This document shows, one piece after another, positions 36,346 to 45,441 of a stretch of DNA of 64,000 nucleotides; the stretch's first letter is position 1; each line of letters starts with the position of its first letter. This stretch comes from an uncultured Clostridia bacterium (GTDB lineage Bacteria; Bacillota; Clostridia; Oscillospirales; Acutalibacteraceae). A program made the position numbers and the translations under genes. The stretch spans positions 1 through 64,000 of the forward strand of contig CALYBJ010000013.1 of the NCBI GenBank assembly GCA_944412445.1, written 5' to 3'. Under the pieces are notes generated by a model. The model ran no database searches. It saw nothing but the letters and a program-made list of their open reading frames with translations, and was not told where the DNA came from.

Positions 36346-36786
36346 ATGTCCGAAACAAACAGCAACGGAGAATTTTTAAATAAAGTATACAGGAACTCTC
36401 AAAAAGCCGCAGACGCTGCGGAGGCGGCTGCAAAAAAGGTTCAGGATACAAATCTTTTGTCAGACCTCAGAACTCAGCATCATCAGTACTCGGCAATAAA
36501 GGAAAAGGCTGCCTATGAGCTTTCAAAGGAAAATATGTTCCCGAAAGAGGCAAATCCTGTTTTAAAATCCCTTGGGGAAAGCGGCATACAGCTTAACGCC
36601 ATGTTCGACAAATCTCCCGACAGAATAGCCGAAATAATGATGAAGGGCAGCGTTGAGGGAATTATTGATATGACAAGGGTAATAAACAAATGCGAAAATG
36701 TTTCCCAAAGGGCAAAGGCATTGGGCTACGAGCTTGTAACCGTGGAGGAAAACAACATAAGAAGGATGAAAAACTATTTAGGATAA
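36346..36786 (+). CDS. Helical, ferritin-like protein of unknown function (DUF2383-like)
   Basis: 146 residues, almost all helix, with a four-helix-bundle pattern: FLNKVYRNSQKAADAAEAA, LRTQHHQYSAIKEKAAYEL, EIMMKGSVEGIIDMTRVI, EENNIRRMKNYLG. Such proteins are frequent in spore-forming Clostridia; I connect them with ferritin-like DUF2383 by appearance only. The His/Gln and Glu residues are not in clear metal-binding order. The only ribosome site lies within the terminator stem upstream. Its own terminator follows 4 bp after the stop. Confidence 0.75.
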   Translation: MSETNSNGEFLNKVYRNSQKAADAAEAAAKKVQDTNLLSDLRTQHHQYSAIKEKAAYELSKENMFPKEANPVLKSLGESGIQLNAMFDKSPDRIAEIMMKGSVEGIIDMTRVINKCENVSQRAKALGYELVTVEENNIRRMKNYLG

Positions 36787-36790
36787 TAAA

Positions 36791-36830
36791 ACGCAAAAGA
36801 CAATCCGTAAGGACTGTCTTTTGCGTGTTT
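36791..36830 (+). terminator. Terminator of the ferritin-like gene
   Basis: Perfect 12-bp stem ACGCAAAAGACA/TGTCTTTTGCGT with a 12-nt loop; a short U run follows. Confidence 0.8.
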
Positions 36831-36975
36831 GTGAAAGGAAAATTTATGTTACAAAAATGAAAACATCGGAACACTTAATATTGAATTTCTTTAGGTTATG
36901 TGTTCATTATAATTTCAAAGCTTAAAAACAACTTGAAAAAATCGATGTTTTTAATTTTTTAAATTTTTTTATACC

Positions 36976-37902
36976 TTAATATTTAAGGAACGAATCAGGA
37001 TTGTCGAAAACATCCTGAAGAGCGTCAAGGAAAGGCTTTACTTCACCGAAATCAAGAACACGGTGGTCAAAACAGATACAAAGAGGAATTGTTGTTTTAA
37101 TTCCGATTTCATCCTTACCCTCAGCGTTTGTTACAACAACAGGCTTCTTTTTCAATGCTCCTATTCCGATAGCGCAAACCTGAGGAGGAATTATCATAAG
37201 AAGAGCAAGCAAACCATCGTGACCTCTTGTAATTGCGCCGATGTTTGAAATAGTGATGGTGCCCTGCTTAATGTCTTCATAAGTAAGCTTTTCCGTATCG
37301 GGTATGGCGTCGTAAGCTTTTTTAGCCTCGCCGGTAAGATGAGTAATTCTGTGGTTCTTGCTTGTTTTGGAACCGATAAGGCGCTGAGCTACATGTATAA
37401 ATTTACCTTTTGCAAGTTTTTCAAAGGTATCATGCATTGAAACCTGATACATAACCTCGTTAAGGTCTGTTTTCTCAATTTTCTTTGCGGTTTCAGCCAT
37501 ATACTCTGTAATATTACCCAGAGAACGGTTGCCCATATCCTTCATGGTAATTGTCATCATCTTGTCGTCGGGGAGTATCCAGGGCATTGAAATGTCAATC
37601 TGGTCGAAGGTTATAACTTTACCTCTTACAAGCTTCTGCTCAAAGTGAATGTGAGCGTTAAGCTGAGGAGCTGCCTTAATTGCCTCTGTAATAGCCTTTA
37701 TAATTACAGTATTAAGAGTTACGTGCTTGCCTTCCTGCTTAAGCTTATCGTCAAAAACTTTATACTTCTCAACAAAATCCGTGATATCCGGCTCAAATAT
37801 GTAGCTTACATGAGGTATTGAACGCCAGCTTTCGCTTGTCATGTTAGCTACAATTTTTCTCTGAATCCCAAATCTTGATATACTTCTTGGTTTTCTGCTC
37901 AT
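36976..37902 (-). CDS. Orphan 2-oxo acid dehydrogenase E2-like acyltransferase
   Basis: 308 residues: only the catalytic (chloramphenicol acetyltransferase-like) domain of an E2 subunit, with no lipoyl or E1/E3-binding domain. The active-site His is in CFDHRVLDFGEVKPFLD near residue 283; the usual DHRxxDG here reads DHRVLDFG, so His and Asp are kept but the Gly is shifted by one. The phrases GTITISNIGAI and PPQVCAIGIGAL are typical. No E1 or E3 gene is nearby, so it probably acts on a free acyl-CoA or an unknown carrier. GGAGGAAAAAA precedes the ATG. Confidence 0.85.
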   Translation of the reverse strand: MSRKPRSISRFGIQRKIVANMTSESWRSIPHVSYIFEPDITDFVEKYKVFDDKLKQEGKHVTLNTVIIKAITEAIKAAPQLNAHIHFEQKLVRGKVITFDQIDISMPWILPDDKMMTITMKDMGNRSLGNITEYMAETAKKIEKTDLNEVMYQVSMHDTFEKLAKGKFIHVAQRLIGSKTSKNHRITHLTGEAKKAYDAIPDTEKLTYEDIKQGTITISNIGAITRGHDGLLALLMIIPPQVCAIGIGALKKKPVVVTNAEGKDEIGIKTTIPLCICFDHRVLDFGEVKPFLDALQDVFDNPDSFLKY

Positions 37903-37947
37903 TTTTTTCCTCCGTATAATTTTAAAATAATTTATATAAGTAATCGT

Positions 37948-37980
37948 AATAAGTAAGTTAATTTACATACTTAACTTATT
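37948..37980. promoter_or_regulatory. Inverted repeat overlapping the E2-like gene promoter
   Basis: AATAAGT...ACTTATT ends with further partial symmetry (AAGTAAGTT / TACTTAACTT) across 33 bp; it overlaps the -10 hexamer at its right edge. It looks like a repressor site; the protein is unknown. Confidence 0.5.
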
Positions 37981-38006
37981 ATATACAGCAAACCTTAAAA
38001 CAACAT
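37978..38006 (-). promoter_or_regulatory. Possible promoter of the E2-like gene
   Basis: Reverse strand: ATGTTG (38001-38006), 17 nt, TATAAT (37978-37983). The -35 is poor. Confidence 0.45.
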
Positions 38007-38203
38007 TTAATCTATTGAAAAATCCAAAATTAACAAGTTATAATTCATGTAAGTTTATTATACCAGCTAATGTTGTTAAAACATCTATAACTTTATTAAC
38101 AGAGAATGAACAAGTTAAAAAAATCTTAATTTATATGTGTCGATTTTTAGCAACTTTTCACAAATAGCAACACTTCTTTATGTAAAAGCAGAGAAGTTTA
38201 ATT
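38007..38203. other. AT-rich gap between the E2-like and dCMP deaminase genes
   Basis: Together with the promoter region this leaves about 300 bp without a gene. I see no convincing fold or coding frame in it, and no obvious terminator for the deaminase gene. Confidence 0.4.
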
Positions 38204-38701
38204 TTACATATCCTCTTCTTTAAAGGAAAGTATCATTGTTTCGCTTTTCGGTTTTATCTTATTTATTGCGACTCCGGCAGCCCGAAGCATCTTTTTTGAG
38301 GCTATCGTTTCACTGCTTTCTGCGTATTTGTCGGAAATGTAAAATACCTCTTTTATTCCGCACTGAATTATCGCCTTTGCACACTCATTGCAGGGAAACA
38401 GCGTTACATAAAGACGGCAGTTTTCAAGGCTCGCGCCTCTGTTGTTGAGAATGGCGTTAAGCTCCGCATGGCATACATAAGGATATTTTGTATGAAGCTT
38501 CTCACCTGTTCTCTCCCAGGGAAACTCATCGTCGTCGCAGCCTGTGGGAAAACCGTTATAGCCTACTGACATAATTCTGTTGTTGCTGTTTACTATACAG
38601 GCGCCTACCTGAGTGTTGGGGTCCTTGCTCCTTTTTGCCGACAGCACCGCTATCCCCATAAAATATTCGTCCCATGTAATATAATCAGCCCGTTTCGGCA
38701 T
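38204..38701 (-). CDS. Deoxycytidylate deaminase (ComEB-like)
   Basis: 165 residues. Zinc-dependent deamination of dCMP to dUMP for dTTP synthesis. The catalytic HAELNAI motif near residue 77 and the second zinc pair PCNEC near 104 are present, with an N-terminal extra zinc region [11 protein letters not shown]. Size and layout match ComEB/dCMP deaminase. The start is ATG 38701, 9 nt after AAGGAG; a GTG two codons earlier lies too close to the ribosome site. Confidence 0.93.
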   Translation of the reverse strand: MPKRADYITWDEYFMGIAVLSAKRSKDPNTQVGACIVNSNNRIMSVGYNGFPTGCDDDEFPWERTGEKLHTKYPYVCHAELNAILNNRGASLENCRLYVTLFPCNECAKAIIQCGIKEVFYISDKYAESSETIASKKMLRAAGVAINKIKPKSETMILSFKEEDM

Positions 38702-38776
38702 AATCACACTCTCCTTAATTCTGATAACAATTATTATTTCCGATAAAAATCCGGCGCCGCAAATTGTTTCATTTTA

Positions 38777-38805
38777 ATTCTATCACGAAAATCATTTTGT
38801 TACAA
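38777..38805 (-). promoter_or_regulatory. Probable promoter of the dCMP deaminase gene
   Basis: Reverse strand: TTGTAA (38800-38805), 17 nt, TAGAAT (38777-38782). Confidence 0.55.
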
Positions 38806-38843
38806 TACTAAAAAAATATTTTGTCATTTTTAAGGTCAAACGC

Positions 38844-38872
38844 TTGCAAACAAATAAAAAAAAGAGTATTAT
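38844..38872 (+). promoter_or_regulatory. Probable promoter of the PHP gene
   Basis: TTGCAA (38844-38849), 17 nt, TATTAT (38867-38872), about 80 bp before the start codon. Confidence 0.6.
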
Positions 38873-38953
38873 TATATATGGTTGAATATGATTAGAGATA
38901 TAGTTTTAACGGCATTGGAATGACGCCGCATGAGATTTTAGGAGGACTTTTTT

Positions 38954-39829
38954 TTGATTGGAGATTTACACTGTCACACAAAGCTGTCTGACGGTACATT
39001 AGGTTTGGAGGAGCTTATTGCCCTTGCCGCTAAAAGAAAGGTGGACGCCATCGCAATTACGGATCATGACTGTATAGCAGGCACAGTCAGAGGTAAAATT
39101 ATAGGAGAGCGTCACGGAGTTAAGGTTATTCCCGGAGTTGAGCTGTCTGCTGTTGATACAAAATCAGGTAAAAATGTTCACATTCTGGCATATCTTTTTG
39201 ATAAGCCCGACAGAATTGAGGGACTTTGCCACAGAAACGCCCTTGCGAGAAAAAAAGCCGGACAATATATGATGCTGAAGGTTGCCCAGAGATACCCAAT
39301 GGCCGCTGAGCTTATTTTAAAATGCGCCACAGGCTCAACGAATCTGTTTAAACAGCATATTATGCACGCTTTAATGCAGTGCGGATACGCCTTAAGCATT
39401 TACGGCTCCGCGTATTACGAGCTTTTCGACCCCTCAAAGCCTACAAGCATTGCCGTTCAGCCTAAATTTGCCGATGTTTATGAGGTTTTAACGGCAGTAA
39501 AAGACGCCGGCGGAATTTCCGTTCTTGCACATCCGGCGCTTTATGATAATTTTGATATTATAGAAGATTTAATAGACAACGGTCTTAACGGAATAGAGGT
39601 ATGGCATCCTACCTGCTCCAAAGAAAACGAACAGAGGCTTATGTCTATCGCAAAGGCTCACAAGCTTCTTATGACCGGCGGCAGTGATTTCCACGGAATG
39701 TATAATCACGGACAGTGGTCCATAGGGGATTATTCCACACCGAAACAGAATTTAAGCGAGCTGCTTAATTATAAAACAAAAATAAAAAGACAGCAGAAAA
39801 AACTTGCGGAGCTTAGCGAAACAGGCTGA
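38954..39829 (+). CDS. PHP-domain metallophosphoesterase (TrpH/YciV-like)
   Basis: 291 residues. The PHP metal motifs are in order: DLHCHTKLSDG near residue 4, ITDHDC near 35, PGVELSA near 63, LAHPAL near 193 and GGSDFHG near 251. The RNase AM/TrpH-type group trims short RNA 5' ends or 3',5'-pAp; the substrate here is an inference. The start is TTG 38954 with GGAGGA 7 nt upstream; no ATG is in a suitable place. A small cytosolic protein follows 50 bp downstream. Confidence 0.88.
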   Translation: MIGDLHCHTKLSDGTLGLEELIALAAKRKVDAIAITDHDCIAGTVRGKIIGERHGVKVIPGVELSAVDTKSGKNVHILAYLFDKPDRIEGLCHRNALARKKAGQYMMLKVAQRYPMAAELILKCATGSTNLFKQHIMHALMQCGYALSIYGSAYYELFDPSKPTSIAVQPKFADVYEVLTAVKDAGGISVLAHPALYDNFDIIEDLIDNGLNGIEVWHPTCSKENEQRLMSIAKAHKLLMTGGSDFHGMYNHGQWSIGDYSTPKQNLSELLNYKTKIKRQQKKLAELSETG

Positions 39830-39879
39830 TAAATCAAATTCTTCCGTTTCTTCCGCTTGACTGCAATAGGAGTATTTTT

Positions 39880-40449
39880 ATGAAGAATGAAGACTACGAT
39901 ATTAAAATTTTTTCTCCGGTAAAAAAAATAGACGAAACGGAAGCTCAGGTTGTTGCCGATGAAATGAAAAAACAGATTATATCCGGCAACACCCAGAAAG
40001 CAAAGGATTTGGGAAAGCGAATCGGAGAAACCTTTCCCGAAGCCGCCGCAAAGGAAGAGCTTTGGAACATGGCGGGCTGCTGCGGCGTTGAGCTTGACAG
40101 AAGCATTAAGGACCAGGCAATCATTCTTTCGGTTTTCACTGCGGAATACTGTCTGAACACATATATGCCCTTTAAGATTTTATCAACCACCGCCGTTTCA
40201 ACATTTTACGACACATTGATTTCGGACGCTCCCGATTTATACAACAATCTTCTTTCATCCGCGGCGTTTTCATTCTACTATATTGACGCAAGAAACGATA
40301 ATGTAAATTCGGAAAGCATCGGAAAAACCTTTGCCATGCTATGCGGAAACAAGGAATCGGAAGAGCTTATATGCTACGGAAAAAGCGTATTTGAAACAAG
40401 CCTTGAAACATATAAAGCCGAGCTTAACAAGGTTGATTTCGCAAAATAA
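39880..40449 (+). CDS. Cytosolic helical protein of unknown function
   Basis: 189 residues, no signal or membrane helix. Mostly alpha-helical, with a central block EELWNMAGCCGVELDRSIKDQAIILSV containing a Cys pair and a second block TFYDTLISDAPDLYNNLLSSAAFSFYY. I do not recognise it. AGGAG lies 7 nt before the ATG. It follows the PHP gene by 50 bp with no terminator, so both are probably one transcript; its terminator is shared with the convergent MocR gene. Confidence 0.75.
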   Translation: MKNEDYDIKIFSPVKKIDETEAQVVADEMKKQIISGNTQKAKDLGKRIGETFPEAAAKEELWNMAGCCGVELDRSIKDQAIILSVFTAEYCLNTYMPFKILSTTAVSTFYDTLISDAPDLYNNLLSSAAFSFYYIDARNDNVNSESIGKTFAMLCGNKESEELICYGKSVFETSLETYKAELNKVDFAK

Positions 40450-40470
40450 ATTGTATACCGGATAAAAATA

Positions 40471-40506
40471 AAGATTTACTGACGGAAAAATCAGTAAATC
40501 TTTTTT
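40471..40506. terminator. Terminator overlapping the 3' end of the MocR gene
   Basis: Perfect 12-bp stem AAGATTTACTGA/TCAGTAAATCTT, 8-nt loop, then TTTTTT on the plus strand. The right arm contains the stop codon of the convergent MocR gene. Confidence 0.88.
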
Positions 40507-41600
40507 AATTGTCTTATTTTTCTTCTCATTCTGTTAAGATGTCTTTCAAAACAGCCGCTGTTTATAAACTCAGCCAGAACATACTGGTCAAACACAGGCA
40601 CCGAACAGGAATAGAAGCCCAGCCTTTCTTTATACCTTTCCGCAAGCTGCTCCGGCAGAATCATATATCCCATACGCATTGAAGGGGCAAGGCTTTTTGA
40701 GAAGGTGTTAACATAAATAACTCTGCCGTCCTTATCCATTGAGTATATTGTTTCCACGGGCTTTGAGTTTACGGAAAATTCCGAGGCGAAATCGTCCTCG
40801 ATTATAAAGCCGCCGTTTTTCTCCGCCCACTTTAAATACTCAAATCTTTTTGAAGCCGAAACGGTAATGCCGGTAGGATAGCTTTTAAAGGGAGTTACAT
40901 GGAGAACTTTAGCTTTTGTATTTTCAAGACTTTCCGCCGAAATTCCCCTTTCGTCCAGCTTCAGGGATTCGTACTCAGCTCCGCAGGCATTGTAAACCTT
41001 TTTTATTTTTTCATAGGAGGGGTCCTCCACGGCGTACACAATATCCCTGCCCAGCAGCTGAACTATCATTCCGTAAAGGTACTCGGCGCCGGAGCCTATA
41101 ACTATTCTGTCAGGAGGCGCCTCCATTCCCCGGTATCTTAAAAGATAGTCGGAAACAGCCTTTCTTAAAATTTCGCAGCCGTTGTGAGGAGGCTTTAAAA
41201 GCAGCTTTTCTCCGTACACGGATATAACGCTTCTCATAATTTTTGAATACGAAGAAAAGGGGAAATCTATTTTTATATTCATATCCGGCTCGTCAGCAAG
41301 CTTTTCCCCGGGCTTTTTATAAAAATCCCTGCCGGCTGAAAAAGAGGTCATAGGCTCCAGTCCCAGAACATAAAAGCCGCTTCTCTCCTTTGACGCTGTA
41401 TAACCCTCGTCGGACAAAAGCCTGTATGCGGATTCAACGGTTATTACGCTTATGCCCAGATGCTCCGCCAAGGCTCTTTTTGAGGGTAATTTTGAGCCGG
41501 CAGGAATTTTCCCGTCGGCTATGTCCTTTTTTATCATTTTGTAAAGATACTGATAAACCGGCTCGCCCGATTTTTTATCAATACTGTAAGTAAGCATCAT
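40491..41600 (-). CDS. MocR/PdxR-type GntR regulator with aminotransferase-like domain, C-terminally short
   Basis: 369 residues. The N-terminal GntR winged helix is LPSKRALAEHLGISVITVESAYRLL (about 35-65), followed by a fold-type I aminotransferase domain with the PLP Lys in TFSKSLAPSMRMGYM (near 302). Such regulators are normally about 460-480 residues; this one stops after the helix RHLNRMRRKIRQ, so roughly 90-100 residues of the small domain are absent. The stop lies inside a terminator stem. It is either a decayed gene or a shortened sensor. The start is the ATG at 41600 (GGAAAG 7 nt upstream), 19 bp after the V-ATPase subunit D stop, so it may be read from the ATPase operon. Confidence 0.8.
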   Translation of the reverse strand: MMLTYSIDKKSGEPVYQYLYKMIKKDIADGKIPAGSKLPSKRALAEHLGISVITVESAYRLLSDEGYTASKERSGFYVLGLEPMTSFSAGRDFYKKPGEKLADEPDMNIKIDFPFSSYSKIMRSVISVYGEKLLLKPPHNGCEILRKAVSDYLLRYRGMEAPPDRIVIGSGAEYLYGMIVQLLGRDIVYAVEDPSYEKIKKVYNACGAEYESLKLDERGISAESLENTKAKVLHVTPFKSYPTGITVSASKRFEYLKWAEKNGGFIIEDDFASEFSVNSKPVETIYSMDKDGRVIYVNTFSKSLAPSMRMGYMILPEQLAERYKERLGFYSCSVPVFDQYVLAEFINSGCFERHLNRMRRKIRQLKKIY

Positions 41601-41619
41601 ATAGCATCTTTCCAACAGA

Positions 41620-42234
41620 TTATTTTTCTTTTTTCGTAGTCTTTATTACCTTGAGTCTTGAGAAATCCTCACGCTCTTTTTCTTCCAGAGCGTTTGTAAT
41701 AAACTTAATCGTGCCCTCAAACTTAGGAATCATTATGTTGCCCAGGGCGTTGGAGCGCTTCCTCGTCTTTTTGATGGCGTCCGCAAGACGGCAGACGGAG
41801 CTTTCAATTTCAGCAAGCTTAGCCGTAAGCTGTTTTACATCGTTAAACTTCTGATATGCAATATCTATTGATTCCGAAGTGTTTGAAAAGGCATAATAAA
41901 GCTTCAATTCCGTAGGCTTTACCGTAACGGTGGGAATTTCAACGCCCATTACGCTTCTTGAGGATATTTCCACGGAATCGTCTATGGGAATGCACTGAGC
42001 CGCCTCGGTGCAGTCGCCCATTTCGATTACAGCTCTGCTTAAAGCGGCGTAAGCCTCCTTGTAGCAGTCACCTATCTGAGCCTGAACGCTTTTGGCGTCG
42101 TCCATAAGAGACATTACCTCACGGACAAGAATACTTCTTTTCCTGTCCATAAGGTCGTAGCCTACCTTTGCAAGCTTCAGGGATTTTTTTGTATTTATTA
42201 AATTGTTCTTTGTAGGAAATACATTCTGAGCCAT
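41620..42234 (-). CDS. atpD: V-type ATPase subunit D (central shaft)
   Basis: 204 residues. Long N- and C-terminal coiled coils (MAQNVFPTKNNLINTKKSLKLAKVGYDLMDRKRSIL opens the family) form the rotor axle inside the A3B3 head. The C-terminal helix RRSNALGNIMIP-like phrase reads KRSNALGNIMIPKFEGTIKFI. Last ATPase gene of the operon. Confidence 0.96.
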   Translation of the reverse strand: MAQNVFPTKNNLINTKKSLKLAKVGYDLMDRKRSILVREVMSLMDDAKSVQAQIGDCYKEAYAALSRAVIEMGDCTEAAQCIPIDDSVEISSRSVMGVEIPTVTVKPTELKLYYAFSNTSESIDIAYQKFNDVKQLTAKLAEIESSVCRLADAIKKTRKRSNALGNIMIPKFEGTIKFITNALEEKEREDFSRLKVIKTTKKEK

Positions 42235-42277
42235 TATTTACTCACCGAAACAATTAAATTTTATTTTCAAAGGCAAA

Positions 42278-43654
42278 TCAGCTGCCGCCGCCTTTATAAT
42301 GCTTGTCAAGAATATCGTCGCTTACTCGGTCAAGAGAGTTTCTGGGCAGCATGGACAAAAGCTCCCAGCCTAAATCAAGTGTCCTGTCAATGGTTCTGTT
42401 TTCGTTTTCACCCTGATTAAGGAATTTATTTTCAAATTCCTTTCCGAATTTTAAAAGGGTCTTGTCGTTGTCGGAAAGCTCGTCCTCGCCTATAACCGAA
42501 GCAAGAGAACGGGCGTCCTGAACAAGAGCGTAAGAAGCGAAAAGCTGATCTGACAGCGCCTTATGGTCGTCTCTTGTAAAGCCCTTGCCGATACCGTCCT
42601 TCATAAGTCTTGACAGTGAAAGCAGTATGCTTACGGAAGGATATATTCCCGTTGTTTCAAGTGTTCTGTCAAGAACTATCTGACCTTCCGTAATAAAGCC
42701 CGTAAGGTCGGGAATAGGATGGGTAATATCGTCGTTGGGCATTGTAAGAATAGGTATCTGGGTTACGGAGCCCTTTGAGCCGTGAACGATTCCGGCTCTT
42801 TCGTATATTGACGCAAGGTCGGAGTAAAGGTATCCCGGGAAGCCTTTTCTTCCGGGGATTTCTCCCTTTGACGAGCTGAACTCTCGGAGAGCCTCGCAGT
42901 AAGATGTCATATCCGTAAGAATTACAAGGATATTCATATTACATTCAAAGGCAAGATACTCCGCGGCAGTAAGAGCGCATCTGGGAGTTATTATTCTTTC
43001 GATAATGGGGTCGTTTGACAAGTTAAGGAACATGGTAACCCTGTTCATAACATTTGCTTCCTCAAAGGAGCGCCTGAAGTAGTCGGCTACGTCGTTTTTA
43101 ACGCCCATCGCCGCAAAAACTATGGCGAATTCCTCGTTGTCGGCAACGGACGCCTGCTTTACTATCTGAACAGCAAGCTCGTTGTGCTTCATGCCCGAAC
43201 CGGAGAAAATAGGAAGCTTCTGTCCTCTTATAAGAGTTGCGAGAGCGTCGATAGAGGAAATACCCGTTCTTATATAGTTTTTTGGATAAACTCTGGATAC
43301 GGGATTTATTGCCGTTCCGTTTATATCCTTTCTGCAAACGGGATAAACCTCGCCCAGACCGTCCTTGGGTCTGCCAAGTCCGTCAAAAACTCTTCCTATG
43401 ATTTCAGGAGAAAGAGAAAGCTCCATGGGCTTGCCCTTTAAAACCGTTCTCGTATTTGACATGGAGATGTTTTTTGTTCCCTCAAATACCTGAACAACGG
43501 CTTTTTTGCCCTCAATCATAACGATTCTGCCGTCTCTTACGCTTCCGTCCTCAAGCTGAAGCTGTACCATTTCCTCGTAAAAAGCGTCCTCTACATCGTC
43601 AAGAACAACAAGTGAGCCGCTTATCTCATCAAGACCTATATGTTCCGTGATCAT
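42278..43654 (-). CDS. atpB: V-type ATPase subunit B
   Basis: 458 residues, non-catalytic head subunit. Family phrases include [23 protein letters not shown] near 135, with a degenerate P-loop as expected, and [35 protein letters not shown] near 250. AAAGGGTG precedes the ATG, 15 bp after subunit A. Confidence 0.98.
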   Translation of the reverse strand: MITEHIGLDEISGSLVVLDDVEDAFYEEMVQLQLEDGSVRDGRIVMIEGKKAVVQVFEGTKNISMSNTRTVLKGKPMELSLSPEIIGRVFDGLGRPKDGLGEVYPVCRKDINGTAINPVSRVYPKNYIRTGISSIDALATLIRGQKLPIFSGSGMKHNELAVQIVKQASVADNEEFAIVFAAMGVKNDVADYFRRSFEEANVMNRVTMFLNLSNDPIIERIITPRCALTAAEYLAFECNMNILVILTDMTSYCEALREFSSSKGEIPGRKGFPGYLYSDLASIYERAGIVHGSKGSVTQIPILTMPNDDITHPIPDLTGFITEGQIVLDRTLETTGIYPSVSILLSLSRLMKDGIGKGFTRDDHKALSDQLFASYALVQDARSLASVIGEDELSDNDKTLLKFGKEFENKFLNQGENENRTIDRTLDLGWELLSMLPRNSLDRVSDDILDKHYKGGGS

Positions 43655-43669
43655 GGGATCACCCTTTCA

Positions 43670-45424
43670 TTAAGTCAAATTTTCAAAAACCTTTGTTATT
43701 TCGTCTATGTATCCGTCAAATAACTCCGGCTTGTCGTTGGGAATGTCGTACTTCATCTTTACAAGCTTATCAAATATTCCCGTGGCGAGAATTTTTGAAA
43801 TAGGTATCTGCTTCGCAACGGCTTTCTTCGCCGTCTTGTTAAGATAAAGTATTACTTCCATCATTCTGAAATGCTTTATAATGGGAGTATAGGTATCCGT
43901 TTCGTGCATCGCATTCTGCTGAAGGAAGCCTATACGTATAACTCTGGCGATTTCAAGGGTTAGCTTCTGGTCGTCGGGCAGTATCTCCGAGCCGATAAGC
44001 TTTACTATCTCCATAAGCTTTGTCTCTTCCGCAAGTATTCCGGCGATTTCGTTTCTGTATTTAAGAAAATCCGGGCTTACATTTTCCCTGTACCAGGGCT
44101 CAAGAAGAGATATATATTCGCTGTAGCTGTCGTTCCAGTTTATGGCAGGATAATGTCTTGCGTAGGCAAGAGATTTATCCAGTGCCCAGAAGCATCTTGT
44201 AAAACGCTTTGTGTTCTGGGTTACCGGCTCCGAAAAGTCCGCGCCCTGAGGCGATACGGCGCCTATAAGCGTTATGGAGCCTTTCTGTCCGCACAGGGTT
44301 TCAAAATATCCCGCTCTCTCATAGAATTCGGAAAGCCTTGAAGGCAGATATGCAGGATAGCCTTCATCAGCAGGCATTTCCTCAAGTCGTCCCGATATTT
44401 CTCTTAAAGCCTCCGCCCAGCGGGAGGTTGAGTCAGCCATAAGAGCCGTATTGTAGCCCATGTCCCTGTAATACTCGGCAAGAGTGATTCCCGTATAAAT
44501 AGACGCTTCACGGGCGGCAACGGGCATATTTGAAGTATTTGCGATAAGTATTGTTCTTTCAAGAAGAGGTCTTCCCGTTGAAGGGTCTTTAAGCTCAGAA
44601 AACTCGTTAAGAGCCTGAGTCATTTCGTTTCCTCTTTCTCCGCAGCCTACATATACTATTATATCTGCGTCGGCAAACTTGGCAAGCTGATGCTGTGTAA
44701 CGGTTTTTCCCGTTCCGAAGCCTCCCGGTATCGCCGCCGCTCCGCCTTTGGCTATGGGGAACATGGTGTCGATTACTCTCTGACCCGTAATAAGGGGCTT
44801 TGTTATGGGAAGTCTGTCCTTTGCAGGTCTAGGCGTTCTTATGGGCCATTTCTGGCACAGAGAAAGCTCTCTTACGCTTCCGTTTTCCGTTTTTATCTTA
44901 GCAATACAGTCGTTTACTTTATATTTTCCCTTTTCAGCGGCAAAAATAACTTCGCCGGAGCAGTCGGGAGGCACAAGCGCCTTATGCTTTATTATGGGAG
45001 TTTCGTCGCAGAGGGCGAATATCTGTCCCCCGGTAACCGTATCTCCCTGTTTTATCAGTATTTCAGTGTCCCATTCCCTGTTAATCTCAATAGCCGGAGT
45101 GCTTACGCCCTTTGTAAGGAATACTCCCGCTTCTTCGGCAATCGCTGTAAGAGGCTTCTGTATACCGTCGTAAATGTTTCCCAGAAGTCCCGGTCCCAGA
45201 GTAACGGACATGGGATACGATGTGGAAATGACTTCCTCGCCGGGATGAAGTCCCACGGTGTCCTCGTAAACCTGAATTGTGGTGCAGTCGTTGTTGATTC
45301 TGATAACCTCGCCTACAAGAGAATCCCTGCCTACGTATACCATTTCCATCATCTTAAGATCCGTTTTGCCCTTGATGGTAACAACGGGACCGTTGATGCC
45401 GTATATGTAATTGGTCTGTGACAT
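43670..45424 (-). CDS. atpA: V-type ATPase catalytic subunit A
   Basis: 584 residues. The Walker A GGFGTGKT near 230, the catalytic Glu in GCGERGNEM near 257 and [23 protein letters not shown] near 325 are intact. The non-homologous region of A-type subunits (about 110-180) is present. AGGTG precedes the ATG, 17 bp after subunit E. It hydrolyses or makes ATP with subunit B. Confidence 0.98.
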   Translation of the reverse strand: MSQTNYIYGINGPVVTIKGKTDLKMMEMVYVGRDSLVGEVIRINNDCTTIQVYEDTVGLHPGEEVISTSYPMSVTLGPGLLGNIYDGIQKPLTAIAEEAGVFLTKGVSTPAIEINREWDTEILIKQGDTVTGGQIFALCDETPIIKHKALVPPDCSGEVIFAAEKGKYKVNDCIAKIKTENGSVRELSLCQKWPIRTPRPAKDRLPITKPLITGQRVIDTMFPIAKGGAAAIPGGFGTGKTVTQHQLAKFADADIIVYVGCGERGNEMTQALNEFSELKDPSTGRPLLERTILIANTSNMPVAAREASIYTGITLAEYYRDMGYNTALMADSTSRWAEALREISGRLEEMPADEGYPAYLPSRLSEFYERAGYFETLCGQKGSITLIGAVSPQGADFSEPVTQNTKRFTRCFWALDKSLAYARHYPAINWNDSYSEYISLLEPWYRENVSPDFLKYRNEIAGILAEETKLMEIVKLIGSEILPDDQKLTLEIARVIRIGFLQQNAMHETDTYTPIIKHFRMMEVILYLNKTAKKAVAKQIPISKILATGIFDKLVKMKYDIPNDKPELFDGYIDEITKVFENLT

Positions 45425-45441
45425 TATATCACCTCGAAGCC

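Noticed and set aside
36860..36951. Nested inverted repeats AAAACATCG/CGATGTTTT and GAACAC/GTGTTC as a structured RNA
   Set aside because: The arms are 30-70 bp apart in AT-rich DNA and could pair by chance; too weak to list as a feature.
36976..37902. Pyruvate dehydrogenase complex E2
   Set aside because: No lipoyl or peripheral-subunit-binding domain and no E1/E3 genes nearby; called an orphan E2-like protein instead.
44690..45421. A 243-codon open frame on the plus strand opposite subunit A
   Set aside because: It lies wholly antisense to a strongly conserved gene, has no ribosome site and its translation resembles no protein. It follows from codon bias of atpA.
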